Shown piece after piece: positions 56,391 to 64,000 of a stretch of 64,000 bases of DNA. The notes below the pieces were generated by a model. The model saw nothing but the letters and a program-made list of their open reading frames with translations. It was not told the DNA's origin and ran no database searches. The DNA is from Isoptericola sp. BMS4 (lineage in GTDB: Bacteria; Actinomycetota; Actinomycetes; Actinomycetales; Cellulomonadaceae). The position numbers were made by a program, and so were the translations under genes. The stretch is taken from NCBI RefSeq assembly GCF_011634835.1, contig NZ_SIRP01000001.1, positions 2,335,679-2,399,678 of the forward strand. Direction: 5' to 3'. How positions within the stretch are numbered: position 1 is the stretch's first letter; the number at the start of each line of letters is the position of its first letter.

Positions 56391-58225
56391 ACGCCCCCGC
56401 ACCCCGGCCCGAGCCGGGCCACCGCGCCACCGACGCGGCCTCCGACGACGCCACCCGCCTCGACGACGCCACCTCGCGCGCCGTCCGGTCGCGCTCCAAG
56501 CGGCTCCTCGGTGAGCTGCTGCGCCCCCGGGTCCGCGCTCTCGTGGTCGCCGGCCTCCTCGTCGTCACCTCCACGCTGGGACAGGTCGCCGGGCCGTGGC
56601 TCGTCTCGCTCGCCATCGACGAGGCGGTGCCGGCGCTCGCGGACGGCGACGCCTCGACCCTCGCGCTCGTCGGGTCCGCCTACCTCGTCGCCGCCGTCGC
56701 GGGCGGGCTCTGCGCCGGTGCGTACGTGCGCGCCGCGGCCCGGATCGCCCAGGGCGTGCTGCTGGACCTGCGCCGGCGGGTGTTCCGCCAGACCCAGCTG
56801 CTCAGCCTGGAGTTCCACGAGTCCTACACCTCGGGTCGCATCATCAGCCGCCAGACGTCCGACCTGGAGTCCCTGCGCGAGCTGCTCGACGGCGGGCTCA
56901 CGGGCGTCGTGTCCTCCCTGATGCTCATGGTCTTCACCGGCCTGAGCCTCTTCCTGCTCGACTGGCGCTCCGGGCTGGTGCTCGCCGTGGCGATGGTGCC
57001 CGCCTGGCTGCTGACGCGCTGGTTCCAGAAGAAGTCCCAGCTGTACTACCGCGAGCAGCGCACCGCGTCGGCCCGCCTCATCGTGAAGTTCGTCGAGACG
57101 ATGACGGGCATGCGCGCCGTGCAGGCGTTCCGCCGCGAGGGCACCACCGAGGCCGACTACGGGCGGCTCGGCGAGGAGTACCGCGACGCGAACCTGCGCA
57201 TCTTCGGCGTCAACGGTCGCTACCAGCCCGGCCTGGTGCTCATCGGCAACGTGGCGGTGGCGGCCGCGCTCGCCGTCGGCGGGTGGCGCGTGTACGCCGG
57301 CGACCTCGACGTGGGCGTGCTCGTGGCGTCGCTGCTGTACGTCAAGCGGTTCTTCCAGCCGATCCAGCAGCTCGGGAACTTCTACAACTCGTTCCAGTCC
57401 GCCACCGCGGCCCTCGAGAAGGTCTCCGGGTTGCTGGCCGAGGTGCCGACCGTGGTCGAGCCGAAGCACCCGACGGCGCTGCCGCGGGCGCGGGGCGCAC
57501 TGCGGCTCGACGACGTGCAGTTCCGGTACGGCGAGGGGCCCCTCGTGCTCCCGGACCTCGACCTGACGATCCCGGCGGGCCAGACGGTCGCGCTGGTCGG
57601 GACCACGGGCGCGGGCAAGTCGACGGTCGCCAAGCTCGTCACGCGGTTCTACGACGCGACGTCCGGGCGGGTGACGCTCGACGGCGTCGACCTGCGCGAC
57701 CTGTCGACCCCCGACCTGCGGCGTGCCGTCGTCATGGTCACGCAGGAGGCGTACCTGTTCAGCGGGTCCGTGCGCGAGAACATCGCGCTCGGCCGGCCCG
57801 ACGCCCCGCAGGCCGACATCGAGGCCGCGGCCCGGGCGGTGGGCGCGCACGAGTTCATCACCGCCATGCCGGACGGGTACGACACGGAGGTGAACAAGCG
57901 CGGCGGGCGCGTGTCCGCGGGCCAGCGCCAGCTGCTGAGCTTCGCCCGGGCGTTCCTCGCCGACCCTGCCGTCCTCGTGCTGGACGAGGCGACGAGCTCG
58001 CTCGACATCCCGGGGGAGCGGCAGGTCCAGCGCGGCCTGCAGACCCTGCTCGCCGACCGGACCGCGATCATCATCGCCCACCGGCTCTCGACGGTCGCCA
58101 TCGCGGACCGGGTGCTGGTGATGGAGCACGGCCGGGTCGTGGAGGACGGCCCGCCGGCCGAGCTGGCAGCCGGCACCGGCCGGTACGCGGCCCTGCACGC
58201 GGCGTGGCAGGACTCCATGGCCTGA
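56387..58225 (+). CDS. ABC exporter half, subunit with canonical catalytic site
   Basis: The 612-residue partner has six membrane helices and an ATPase with Walker [10 protein letters not shown] near 404, signature RVSAGQRQ near 508 (Ala for the first Gly), Walker [13 protein letters not shown] near 528 with Glu, and IAHRLSTV. It overlaps the first subunit by GTGA. Its altered signature faces the Asp-type Walker B of the partner, forming the degenerate site. Substrate is not evident; drugs or lipids are typical of the family. Confidence 0.94.
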   Translation: MNAPAPRPEPGHRATDAASDDATRLDDATSRAVRSRSKRLLGELLRPRVRALVVAGLLVVTSTLGQVAGPWLVSLAIDEAVPALADGDASTLALVGSAYLVAAVAGGLCAGAYVRAAARIAQGVLLDLRRRVFRQTQLLSLEFHESYTSGRIISRQTSDLESLRELLDGGLTGVVSSLMLMVFTGLSLFLLDWRSGLVLAVAMVPAWLLTRWFQKKSQLYYREQRTASARLIVKFVETMTGMRAVQAFRREGTTEADYGRLGEEYRDANLRIFGVNGRYQPGLVLIGNVAVAAALAVGGWRVYAGDLDVGVLVASLLYVKRFFQPIQQLGNFYNSFQSATAALEKVSGLLAEVPTVVEPKHPTALPRARGALRLDDVQFRYGEGPLVLPDLDLTIPAGQTVALVGTTGAGKSTVAKLVTRFYDATSGRVTLDGVDLRDLSTPDLRRAVVMVTQEAYLFSGSVRENIALGRPDAPQADIEAAARAVGAHEFITAMPDGYDTEVNKRGGRVSAGQRQLLSFARAFLADPAVLVLDEATSSLDIPGERQVQRGLQTLLADRTAIIIAHRLSTVAIADRVLVMEHGRVVEDGPPAELAAGTGRYAALHAAWQDSMA

Positions 58226-58294
58226 GCGGCCGGGACGTGGGGCGACGACGGGCGACCTCGACCCACGACCTCGACGAACGACCCGGTGCGGTGG

Positions 58295-59764
58295 TCAGGC
58301 CTCCAGGTCCGCCCGCCGCACCGGGTCCACCAGCGTCCCGAGCTCGTGGCGCACCCACCAGTCGCCGGTCGCCCGCCGCTCGGCCGGCGTCGTGTACCGG
58401 TAGCGGAAGAGCCGCACCCGGACCCACGTGGGTGCCGTCCCGTCGAAGGGGTCGTGCCGCAGCAGGCGCAGGGTCGCCCGGTCCGCCTGCAGCAGGCGCA
58501 GCAGGAGCCGGGCGATCCACGGGCCGCGCACGCCCAGGGGGACGAACCACAGCACCCAGTCGAGGCGCAGGTGGTACGGCGCGACCTGCGGCGGGCGCCG
58601 CCCCACCTCGCCCGGCTTGCCGCGGAAGGCGTACTCGCGCCAGTCGGCCGGGCCAGGCTCGGCGGGCAGCGACCCCTCGATCACGACCTCCTCGCGGCGG
58701 CGTGTCACGGAGCCGAACGCCCCGTACGCGTTGACGAGCCGCAGGGGGTCGAAGCTGGCGTTCATCCGCTGGTGCGGCGAGGTCAGGTTCAGCGCCGGGC
58801 GCACCGAGAGCACCGCCAGCAGCACGACGACGGCCGCGACGACGAGCACGTACCCGTCGGGCCCCGGGGCCTGGGCCGCTGCGCCTGCCGAGCCGGCGCC
58901 CGGCCCTCCGAGAAGCGCCGCCCAGACGCCGTCGGACACCATCGCGGCGCCGAGCACGATCGCGGCCCAGTTCAGCCACGCGAAGTTCCCGGTGAGCACG
59001 AGCCAGCCCTGCGTCACCACCACGGCCGCCCCGGCGATGCTCGGCCCCGGCTGCGGGAGCCACAGCAGCCAGGGCACCGCGAGCTGGGTGACGTGGTTGC
59101 CGACCACCTCCGTGCGGTGCCACCACCGCGGCAGGTGGTGCGCGTGCCAGCTGAACGGCCCCGGCATGGGCTGCGTCTCGTGGTGGTGGTCCATCGCCGT
59201 GAGGTCGCGCCAGGCCCGGTCGCCCCGCCACTTGATGAGGCCCGCGCCCAGCTCCAGGCGGAAGAGCAGCCAGCGGGACGCCAGCACCAGCAGGAACGGC
59301 ACGGGCACGGCGAGCGAGCCGAACCACGCCACGAGGAACGCCGCCTCGCACAGCAGCATCTCCCAGCCGAACGAGTAGAACCGCTGCCCGACGTCGACGA
59401 TCGACAGGTAGGCCGCCCAGCACACCAGCAGCGCCGCCGTCGTCACCCACCACGGGCCGAGCTGCACGAGGCCCACGACCACCGCCGCCGAGAGCGCGGC
59501 GCCCACCCCGGCCACGACCACCAGGAGCCGGTCGGAGTAGCGCAGGTGGAACAGCGACGGGGCGTCCCGGAACCTGGTCCGCGTCACGAACTCCGGCACC
59601 GGCTGCAGCCCCCGCTCGCCGAGCAGCGGGCGGAACTGCCCGAGCGCCTGGACGAACGCGAGGCACAGCAGCGCCGCGACCCCGCGCTGCAGCACCTCGC
59701 GGGCCACGTCGTAGTCGCCGGTGGCCCACCACCCGTCGAGAACCGCTACGAGCTCCGCCGGCAT
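58295..59764 (-). CDS. Lipase maturation factor-like membrane protein
   Basis: The 489-residue protein has eight or more membrane helices and the LMF family features: YSFGWEMLLCEAAFLVAWFG, LELGAGLIKWRGDRAWRDLTAMDHHHETQP (given by ends, near 170-200), and a C-terminal soluble part with YAFRGKPGEV and RLDWVLWFVPLG. In animals LMF1 helps lipases fold; the bacterial role is unknown. TAGGTT lies 6 nt before ATG 59764 and its TAG is also the LysR stop. Confidence 0.88.
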   Translation of the reverse strand: MPAELVAVLDGWWATGDYDVAREVLQRGVAALLCLAFVQALGQFRPLLGERGLQPVPEFVTRTRFRDAPSLFHLRYSDRLLVVVAGVGAALSAAVVVGLVQLGPWWVTTAALLVCWAAYLSIVDVGQRFYSFGWEMLLCEAAFLVAWFGSLAVPVPFLLVLASRWLLFRLELGAGLIKWRGDRAWRDLTAMDHHHETQPMPGPFSWHAHHLPRWWHRTEVVGNHVTQLAVPWLLWLPQPGPSIAGAAVVVTQGWLVLTGNFAWLNWAAIVLGAAMVSDGVWAALLGGPGAGSAGAAAQAPGPDGYVLVVAAVVVLLAVLSVRPALNLTSPHQRMNASFDPLRLVNAYGAFGSVTRRREEVVIEGSLPAEPGPADWREYAFRGKPGEVGRRPPQVAPYHLRLDWVLWFVPLGVRGPWIARLLLRLLQADRATLRLLRHDPFDGTAPTWVRVRLFRYRYTTPAERRATGDWWVRHELGTLVDPVRRADLEA

Positions 59765-59773
59765 GAGGCGAAC

Positions 59774-60739
59774 CTATCCGGGGACGTCGTCGCTCGACAG
59801 CGGGCCGTCCATCGCCCGGCCCGCCGCGGCGAGGCGCTCGACGAGCGCCGCCGTGGGCGGGGCCGGGGCGCCGACGGTGAGGGCCAGCACGCGGCGCGAG
59901 GCCCCCGGCAGCGGGACGGTGCGGACCCCGGGGTGCCGGTGGGCCCGCAGCGCCAGCCCGGGCAGCACGCTCACGCCCGCGCCGGATGCCACGAGGGCCT
60001 GCACCGCCACGTAGTCGTCGGTCTCGAACGCGATGCGCGGGACGAAGCCGACGCCGGCGCACCGGGCGACGAGGTCGGCGCGGCAGCGCTCGCAGCCCGC
60101 GATCCAGTCGGCGTCCTGCAGGTCACCGAGGGTCGTGGCGGAGGCGGCGCCGGCCCCGTGCGGCGTGCTCGGGGTCACCAGGGTGACGGGCTCGTCGTGC
60201 ACGATCGTGACCTCGAACCGGGACAGGTCGGTCACGGAGCGGGCGTGCCGTACGTCGGAGTGCTCGAAGACGAGGGCGACGTCGACCTCGCCCGTGGTGA
60301 GCGCGGCGACGGCCTCGGGCGGCTCGGCCTCGACGAGGCCGACGCTCAGACCGGGGTGGGAGTCGCGGAGCCGTGCCACGGCGTCCGGCACGAGCGTGGC
60401 GAGCGCCGACGGGAACGCGGCGAGGCGGGCCCGCCCCGCCCGGAGCCCGGCGAGCGCGTCGAGCTCGCGGCGCGCGCCGTCGAGCCGCCCGAGGATCTCC
60501 TCGGCGCGCGCGGCCAGCAGCCGGCCCGCGTCCGTGAGTCGCACGCCGCGCCCGGAGCGGACCAGCAGCGCGATCCCGGCCTCGGCCTCCAGCCGGGACA
60601 GGTGGTGGCTCACGGACGGCTGGGCGTAGTGCAGCTCGCGGGCGGCCGCCGTCACGGACCCGGTGCGGGCGACGGCGTCGAGGACCCGCAGCCGGGTGAG
60701 GTCGAGGTCGGCACGCTGGGCGGCGGGAGTGACGGACAT
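59774..60739 (-). CDS. LysR-family transcriptional regulator
   Basis: The 321-residue protein has the N-terminal winged helix (LRVLDAVARTGSVTAAARELHYAQPSVSHHLSRLE, given by ends, near 18-50) and a periplasmic-binding-like effector domain. TAGACT lies 6 nt before ATG 60739, so its mRNA is probably leaderless. It is divergent from the PLP dehydratase, which it likely regulates. Confidence 0.93.
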   Translation of the reverse strand: MSVTPAAQRADLDLTRLRVLDAVARTGSVTAAARELHYAQPSVSHHLSRLEAEAGIALLVRSGRGVRLTDAGRLLAARAEEILGRLDGARRELDALAGLRAGRARLAAFPSALATLVPDAVARLRDSHPGLSVGLVEAEPPEAVAALTTGEVDVALVFEHSDVRHARSVTDLSRFEVTIVHDEPVTLVTPSTPHGAGAASATTLGDLQDADWIAGCERCRADLVARCAGVGFVPRIAFETDDYVAVQALVASGAGVSVLPGLALRAHRHPGVRTVPLPGASRRVLALTVGAPAPPTAALVERLAAAGRAMDGPLSSDDVPG

Positions 60740-60755
60740 CCTCGCAGTCTACGAC

Positions 60756-60776
60756 CGATGCATCGATGAAGTCGAT
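60756..60776. promoter_or_regulatory. Likely LysR binding site between the divergent genes
   Basis: ATC-N9-GAT (60762-60776) fits the T-N11-A rule of LysR sites. It overlaps the palindrome CGATGCATCG (60756-60765). It lies between the two start codons at 60739 and 60834. Confidence 0.55.
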
Positions 60777-60833
60777 GGTTTCGAGCGAAACATGGCATTG
60801 GACCTATGTGTCGCGCGCCCCGATCCTGGAGGC

Positions 60834-61838
60834 ATGACGACGACGATGCCCGAGGCCCCCGTGATCGCCCCGCCGACCGTGCGCGACGTCCTCGCCGCGG
60901 CGCGCCGCCTGGAGGGCCGCGTCGTCCGGACCCCCGCCGTCGCGCACCCCGAGCTGGACGGCGCCGTCGCGGACGCCGGAGCGCGGGACGCCCGGCTCGT
61001 CGTCAAGCACGAGAACCTCCAGCACACGGGGGCGTTCAAGGTGCGCGGGGCGCTCAACCTGCTGCTCGGGCTCGACGACGTGGAGCGGGCCCGGGGGATC
61101 GTCGCCTACTCGACGGGCAACCACGCCCAGGCCCTCGCGTACGCGGCGGCCCGCACCGCGACGCCGTGCACCATCGTCATGCCCACGGACCCCAACCCCG
61201 TCAAGGAGCGCGCCGTGCGGCGCCTCGGCGCCGACGTCGTGCTGCACGGCAGCACCTTCGACGACGCGCGGGACCGGGCGGCGGAGGCCGCCGGCGCCGG
61301 TGGCGCGCGGCTGGTCGGCGCGGCGAACGAGCCCGTGCTCGTCGCGGGCGTCGCGACCGCCGTGCTCGAGCTCCTCGCGCAGGCGCCGGACCTCGACGTG
61401 CTCGTCGTGCCGGTCGGCGGGGGCTCCGGGGCGGCCGCCGCCTGCCTGGTCGCCGAGGCCCTCGCGCCCGGGCTCGAGGTCGTCGCCGTCCAGTCCGCCG
61501 CCTCCCCGGCCGCGCACGACTCGTGGCGGGCCGGGGAGCTGCGCAGCGCCGCCAACACCACGCGCGCCGAGGGACTGGCGGTCGGCTGCGGCTTCGCCCT
61601 CACCCAGGCGGTGCTGCGCGACCGGCTCGCCGACTTCCTCCTGGTCACCGACGACGCGATCACCGCCGCCCAGGCCGCCTACCTCACTGGGGCGCGCACC
61701 GTCGCGGAGGGTGCGGGAGCCGCCGCCCTGGCCGCCGTCCTGAGCCACCCCGCCCGCTTCGCCGGGCGGCGCGTCGGCGTGATGTGCTCCGGCGGCAACG
61801 CCAGCGAGGCGGAGCTGCGGCGCGCCCTCGCCGGGTGA
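60834..61838 (+). CDS. PLP-dependent threonine/serine dehydratase family enzyme
   Basis: The 334-residue fold-type II PLP enzyme has the Schiff-base Lys in LQHTGAFKVRGALN near 68, the phosphate site VVPVGGGSGAAAA near 198, and TGNHAQALAYAAA near 91. It may deaminate threonine or serine or racemise; the choice is open. ATG 60834 has GGAGG only one base before it, so it is an awkward start; later ATG 60846 is possible. It is divergent from LysR. Confidence 0.85.
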   Translation: MTTTMPEAPVIAPPTVRDVLAAARRLEGRVVRTPAVAHPELDGAVADAGARDARLVVKHENLQHTGAFKVRGALNLLLGLDDVERARGIVAYSTGNHAQALAYAAARTATPCTIVMPTDPNPVKERAVRRLGADVVLHGSTFDDARDRAAEAAGAGGARLVGAANEPVLVAGVATAVLELLAQAPDLDVLVVPVGGGSGAAAACLVAEALAPGLEVVAVQSAASPAAHDSWRAGELRSAANTTRAEGLAVGCGFALTQAVLRDRLADFLLVTDDAITAAQAAYLTGARTVAEGAGAAALAAVLSHPARFAGRRVGVMCSGGNASEAELRRALAG

Positions 61839-61874
61839 CCCGCCGCCCGGCCGGGGCGGGACTAGGCTGCTTCA

Positions 61875-62495
61875 ATGGCGCGCTACCTCGACATCCACCC
61901 GGTCGACCCGCAGCCGCGGCTCGTGGCGCAGGTCGCCACCGCGCTCACCGACGGCGGGCTCATCGCCTACCCCACGGACTCCGGGTACGCGCTGGGCTGC
62001 CGCGTGGGGCAGCACGACGGCACGGAGCGGATCCGGCAGATCCGGCAGCTCGACTCCGGCCACCACTTCACGCTGGTGTGCTCGAGCTTCGCGCAGCTCG
62101 GCCAGCTGGTGCACCTCGACAACAGCGCGTTCCGCGCGATCAAGGCCGCCACCCCGGGCCCGTACACGTTCATCCTCCCCGCGACCGGCGAGGTCCCGCG
62201 CCGGCTGGCCCACCCCAAGAAGAAGACCGTCGGGGTGCGCATCCCGGACTCGCGCCTGGTGCAGGCGCTCCTGCGCGAGCTCGGCGAGCCGCTGCTGTCC
62301 TCGACGCTGATCCTGCCGGGGGAGTCCCAGCCCATGACGGAGGGCTGGATGGTCAAGGACGAGCTGGACCGCGTCGTCGACGTCGTCGTCGACTCCGGGG
62401 ACGTCGTCGCCGAGCCGACCACGGTCGTCGACTTCTCCGCCGGGTACCCCGAGGTGGTGCGGGCCGGCGCGGGGGACACGTCGCGCTTCGAGTGA
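61875..62495 (+). CDS. YciO/Sua5/YrdC-family protein
   Basis: The 206-residue protein has the YrdC RNA/nucleotide-binding fold: GLIAYPTDSGYALGC near 28, KAATPGPYTFILPAT near 94 and KKKTVGVRIPDS near 114. It resembles YciO rather than the essential TsaC; the function of YciO is not settled. TAGGCT lies 6 nt before ATG 61875. Confidence 0.9.
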   Translation: MARYLDIHPVDPQPRLVAQVATALTDGGLIAYPTDSGYALGCRVGQHDGTERIRQIRQLDSGHHFTLVCSSFAQLGQLVHLDNSAFRAIKAATPGPYTFILPATGEVPRRLAHPKKKTVGVRIPDSRLVQALLRELGEPLLSSTLILPGESQPMTEGWMVKDELDRVVDVVVDSGDVVAEPTTVVDFSAGYPEVVRAGAGDTSRFE

Positions 62496-62590
62496 CCGGT
62501 CCGCCGGCCTGAGGCCACCACCGCGCAGGGCCCGTGGCGGGCGCGAGACGACGACGCCGCCGGTGCCCGCGCGCCGCTAGGGTGCTGGCC

Positions 62591-63997
62591 ATGAGCGAGA
62601 CCGGACTGGCGCAGGCACACGACAAGATGACCGCGGCGGGGGTCGCTCCCGCGGCGATCGAGACGTTCACCCGCTTCTACGGGCTGCTGGCCTCCGGGGA
62701 GACGGGGCTGGTACGGGAGGCCGACGTCGAGCCGCTGACGGGCCTCCCGCGGCACGCCGACCTGGACGTCTCCGACGACGATGCCGCGGCGGCCCTGTCC
62801 CGCACGGCCGTCATCAAGCTGAACGGCGGCCTGGGCACGTCGATGGGCATGGACCGGGCGAAGTCCCTGCTCACGGTGCGGCGCACCGCGGCGGGGGAGG
62901 ACCTGAGCTTCCTCGACGTCATCGTGCGGCAGGTGCGCGCCGCGCGCGCCGCCACCGGAGCCCGGCTGCCGCTGGTGCTGATGAGCTCCTTCCGCACCCA
63001 GGACGACACCCTGGCGGCGCTGGGCCGCTACGACGACCTGGCTGTCGACGGCCTGCCGCTGGACTTCCTGCAGAACCGCGAGCCGAAGCTCGCCGCCGAC
63101 ACGCTGGAGCCCGTCGAGTGGCCCGCCGACCCGTCGCTCGAGTGGTGCCCGCCCGGGCACGGGGACCTCTACCCGGCGCTGCACGCCTCCGGGGTGGTCC
63201 GCGCGCTCCTCGACGCGGGCTTCCGCTACGCGAGCGTCTCCAACTCCGACAACCTCGGGGCGGTGCCCGACGCGGAGATCGCGGCCTGGTTCGCGTCCTC
63301 CGGCGCCCCGTACGCGGCCGAGATGTGCCGCAAGACGCCGGCGGACGTCAAGGGTGGGCAGCTCGTGGTGCGCCGGTCCGACGGGCGGATCATGCAGCGC
63401 GAGACCGCGCAGACCCACCCGGACGACATGGACGCCGCGCTGGACGCGTCGCGCCACCCCTACTTCCACACGAACAACCTCTGGTTCGACCTCGAGGCCC
63501 TGGCCGCCGAGCTCGACCGCACGGGCGGTGTGCTGGAGCTTCCGCTCATCCGCAACGAGAAGACGGTGGACCCCACCGACCCGTCCTCCACCCCGGTGAT
63601 CCAGATCGAGTCCGCGATGGGCGCGGCCGTCGCTGTCTTCCCGGGGGCGACGGCGATCGAGGTCGGTCGCGAGCGCTTCCTGCCGGTGAAGAAGACCAGC
63701 GACCTGCTCGTCCTGCGCTCGGACGTGTACCGGCTCACCGACGACTACCGGCTCGAGGCGGCGGCAGACGCCCCGCTGGTCTCCCTGTCGAAGGCGTACA
63801 AGGCGATCGGCGACTTCGACGAGCGGTTCGCCGCGGGCGCCCCGTCGCTGCGGGACGCGTCGTCGCTCACCGTCGACGGCGACTGGACCTTCGGCGCCGG
63901 CGTGCGGGTGACGGGCGACGCCGCACTGCCCGACGCGGGACGGCCGGCCACCGTGCCCGACGGGGCGGTCGTCGGCCCGGACGGCGTCACGCCCTGA
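62591..63997 (+). CDS. UTP-glucose-1-phosphate uridylyltransferase (eukaryote-like UGP)
   Basis: The 468-residue protein is of the UGP1 family, not the short GalU family: KLNGGLGTSMGMDRAKSLL near 77, FLQNREPKL near 158, ASVSNSDNLGAVPD near 216, and HTNNLWFDLEAL near 294. It makes UDP-glucose for wall and storage polymers. TAGGGT (62578-62583) lies 7 nt before ATG 62591, so the mRNA should be leaderless. The gene is complete, ending three bases before the window edge. Confidence 0.93.
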   Translation: MSETGLAQAHDKMTAAGVAPAAIETFTRFYGLLASGETGLVREADVEPLTGLPRHADLDVSDDDAAAALSRTAVIKLNGGLGTSMGMDRAKSLLTVRRTAAGEDLSFLDVIVRQVRAARAATGARLPLVLMSSFRTQDDTLAALGRYDDLAVDGLPLDFLQNREPKLAADTLEPVEWPADPSLEWCPPGHGDLYPALHASGVVRALLDAGFRYASVSNSDNLGAVPDAEIAAWFASSGAPYAAEMCRKTPADVKGGQLVVRRSDGRIMQRETAQTHPDDMDAALDASRHPYFHTNNLWFDLEALAAELDRTGGVLELPLIRNEKTVDPTDPSSTPVIQIESAMGAAVAVFPGATAIEVGRERFLPVKKTSDLLVLRSDVYRLTDDYRLEAAADAPLVSLSKAYKAIGDFDERFAAGAPSLRDASSLTVDGDWTFGAGVRVTGDAALPDAGRPATVPDGAVVGPDGVTP

Positions 63998-64000
63998 CGT

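Overview
The window is GC-rich throughout and reads as the chromosome of a high-GC Gram-positive actinobacterium. The order uvrC-rapZ-yvcK-whiA-gap-pgk-tpiA-secG, RbpA, OpcA beside Zwf, class E sortase and frequent leaderless starts support this. The overall order most resembles Micrococcales (Cellulomonas/Cellulosimicrobium/Isoptericola type); that placement is inference from gene order and protein style, since no search was run.

Layout. 1-9,700: end of a sugar ABC permease, uvrC, rapZ, yvcK, whiA, then glycolysis (gap, pgk, tpiA) and secG, all on +. 9,660-11,050: rbpA and a phenylalanine 4-monooxygenase. 11,050-17,880 (-): the pentose phosphate operon tkt-tal-zwf-opcA-pgl. 18,300-30,400 (+): ctaB, xerD, parA-scpA-scpB, rluB, cmk, der, and a riboflavin operon (ribD-ribE-ribBA-ribH) behind an FMN riboswitch. 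30,400-39,250: accessory genes, comprising a secreted phosphoesterase, tRNA-Pro(GGG) with IS481-type debris at its 3' end, a lipoprotein, an ECF42-type sigma factor with its YCII/DGPF partner, a methyltransferase cut by an in-frame TAG, a ScoMcrA-head protein, a hydroxyacid dehydrogenase and a DUF2231 membrane protein. 39,300-50,200: an ABC exporter, a class E sortase pair, a membrane-anchored HExxH peptidase, a methyltransferase, a MerR/VOC pair with a MerR-type promoter, acylphosphatase, a coiled-coil membrane protein and a TetR-YqeB pair. 50,170-52,340 (-): a CopC/YcnI/histidine-rich membrane protein cluster. 52,400-54,300: TPP riboswitch and ThiD-TenA fusion. 54,300-58,230: a heterodimeric ABC exporter. 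58,290-64,000: lipase maturation factor-like protein, LysR, PLP dehydratase, YciO-like protein and UTP-glucose-1-phosphate uridylyltransferase.

How the parts work together. Glycolysis, its regulator YvcK, and the pentose phosphate branch are adjacent; RibBA/RibD/RibE/RibH form a complete riboflavin branch; ParA-ScpA-ScpB and XerD are chromosome segregation functions. The most unusual signals are not large new systems but small ones: a repeat family anchored at stop codons (two tandem copies between uvrC and rapZ that keep an unbroken ATGA start/stop chain, one after pgk, two after the gene at 47,235); a 169-bp IS481-type deletion derivative with a 15-bp target duplication that rebuilds the end of tRNA-Pro; a textbook 19-bp-spacer MerR promoter; and about twenty genes with a TANNNT-like -10 box placed 6-7 nt before the start codon, indicating leaderless transcripts. 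No CRISPR array, prophage or complete transposase was found.
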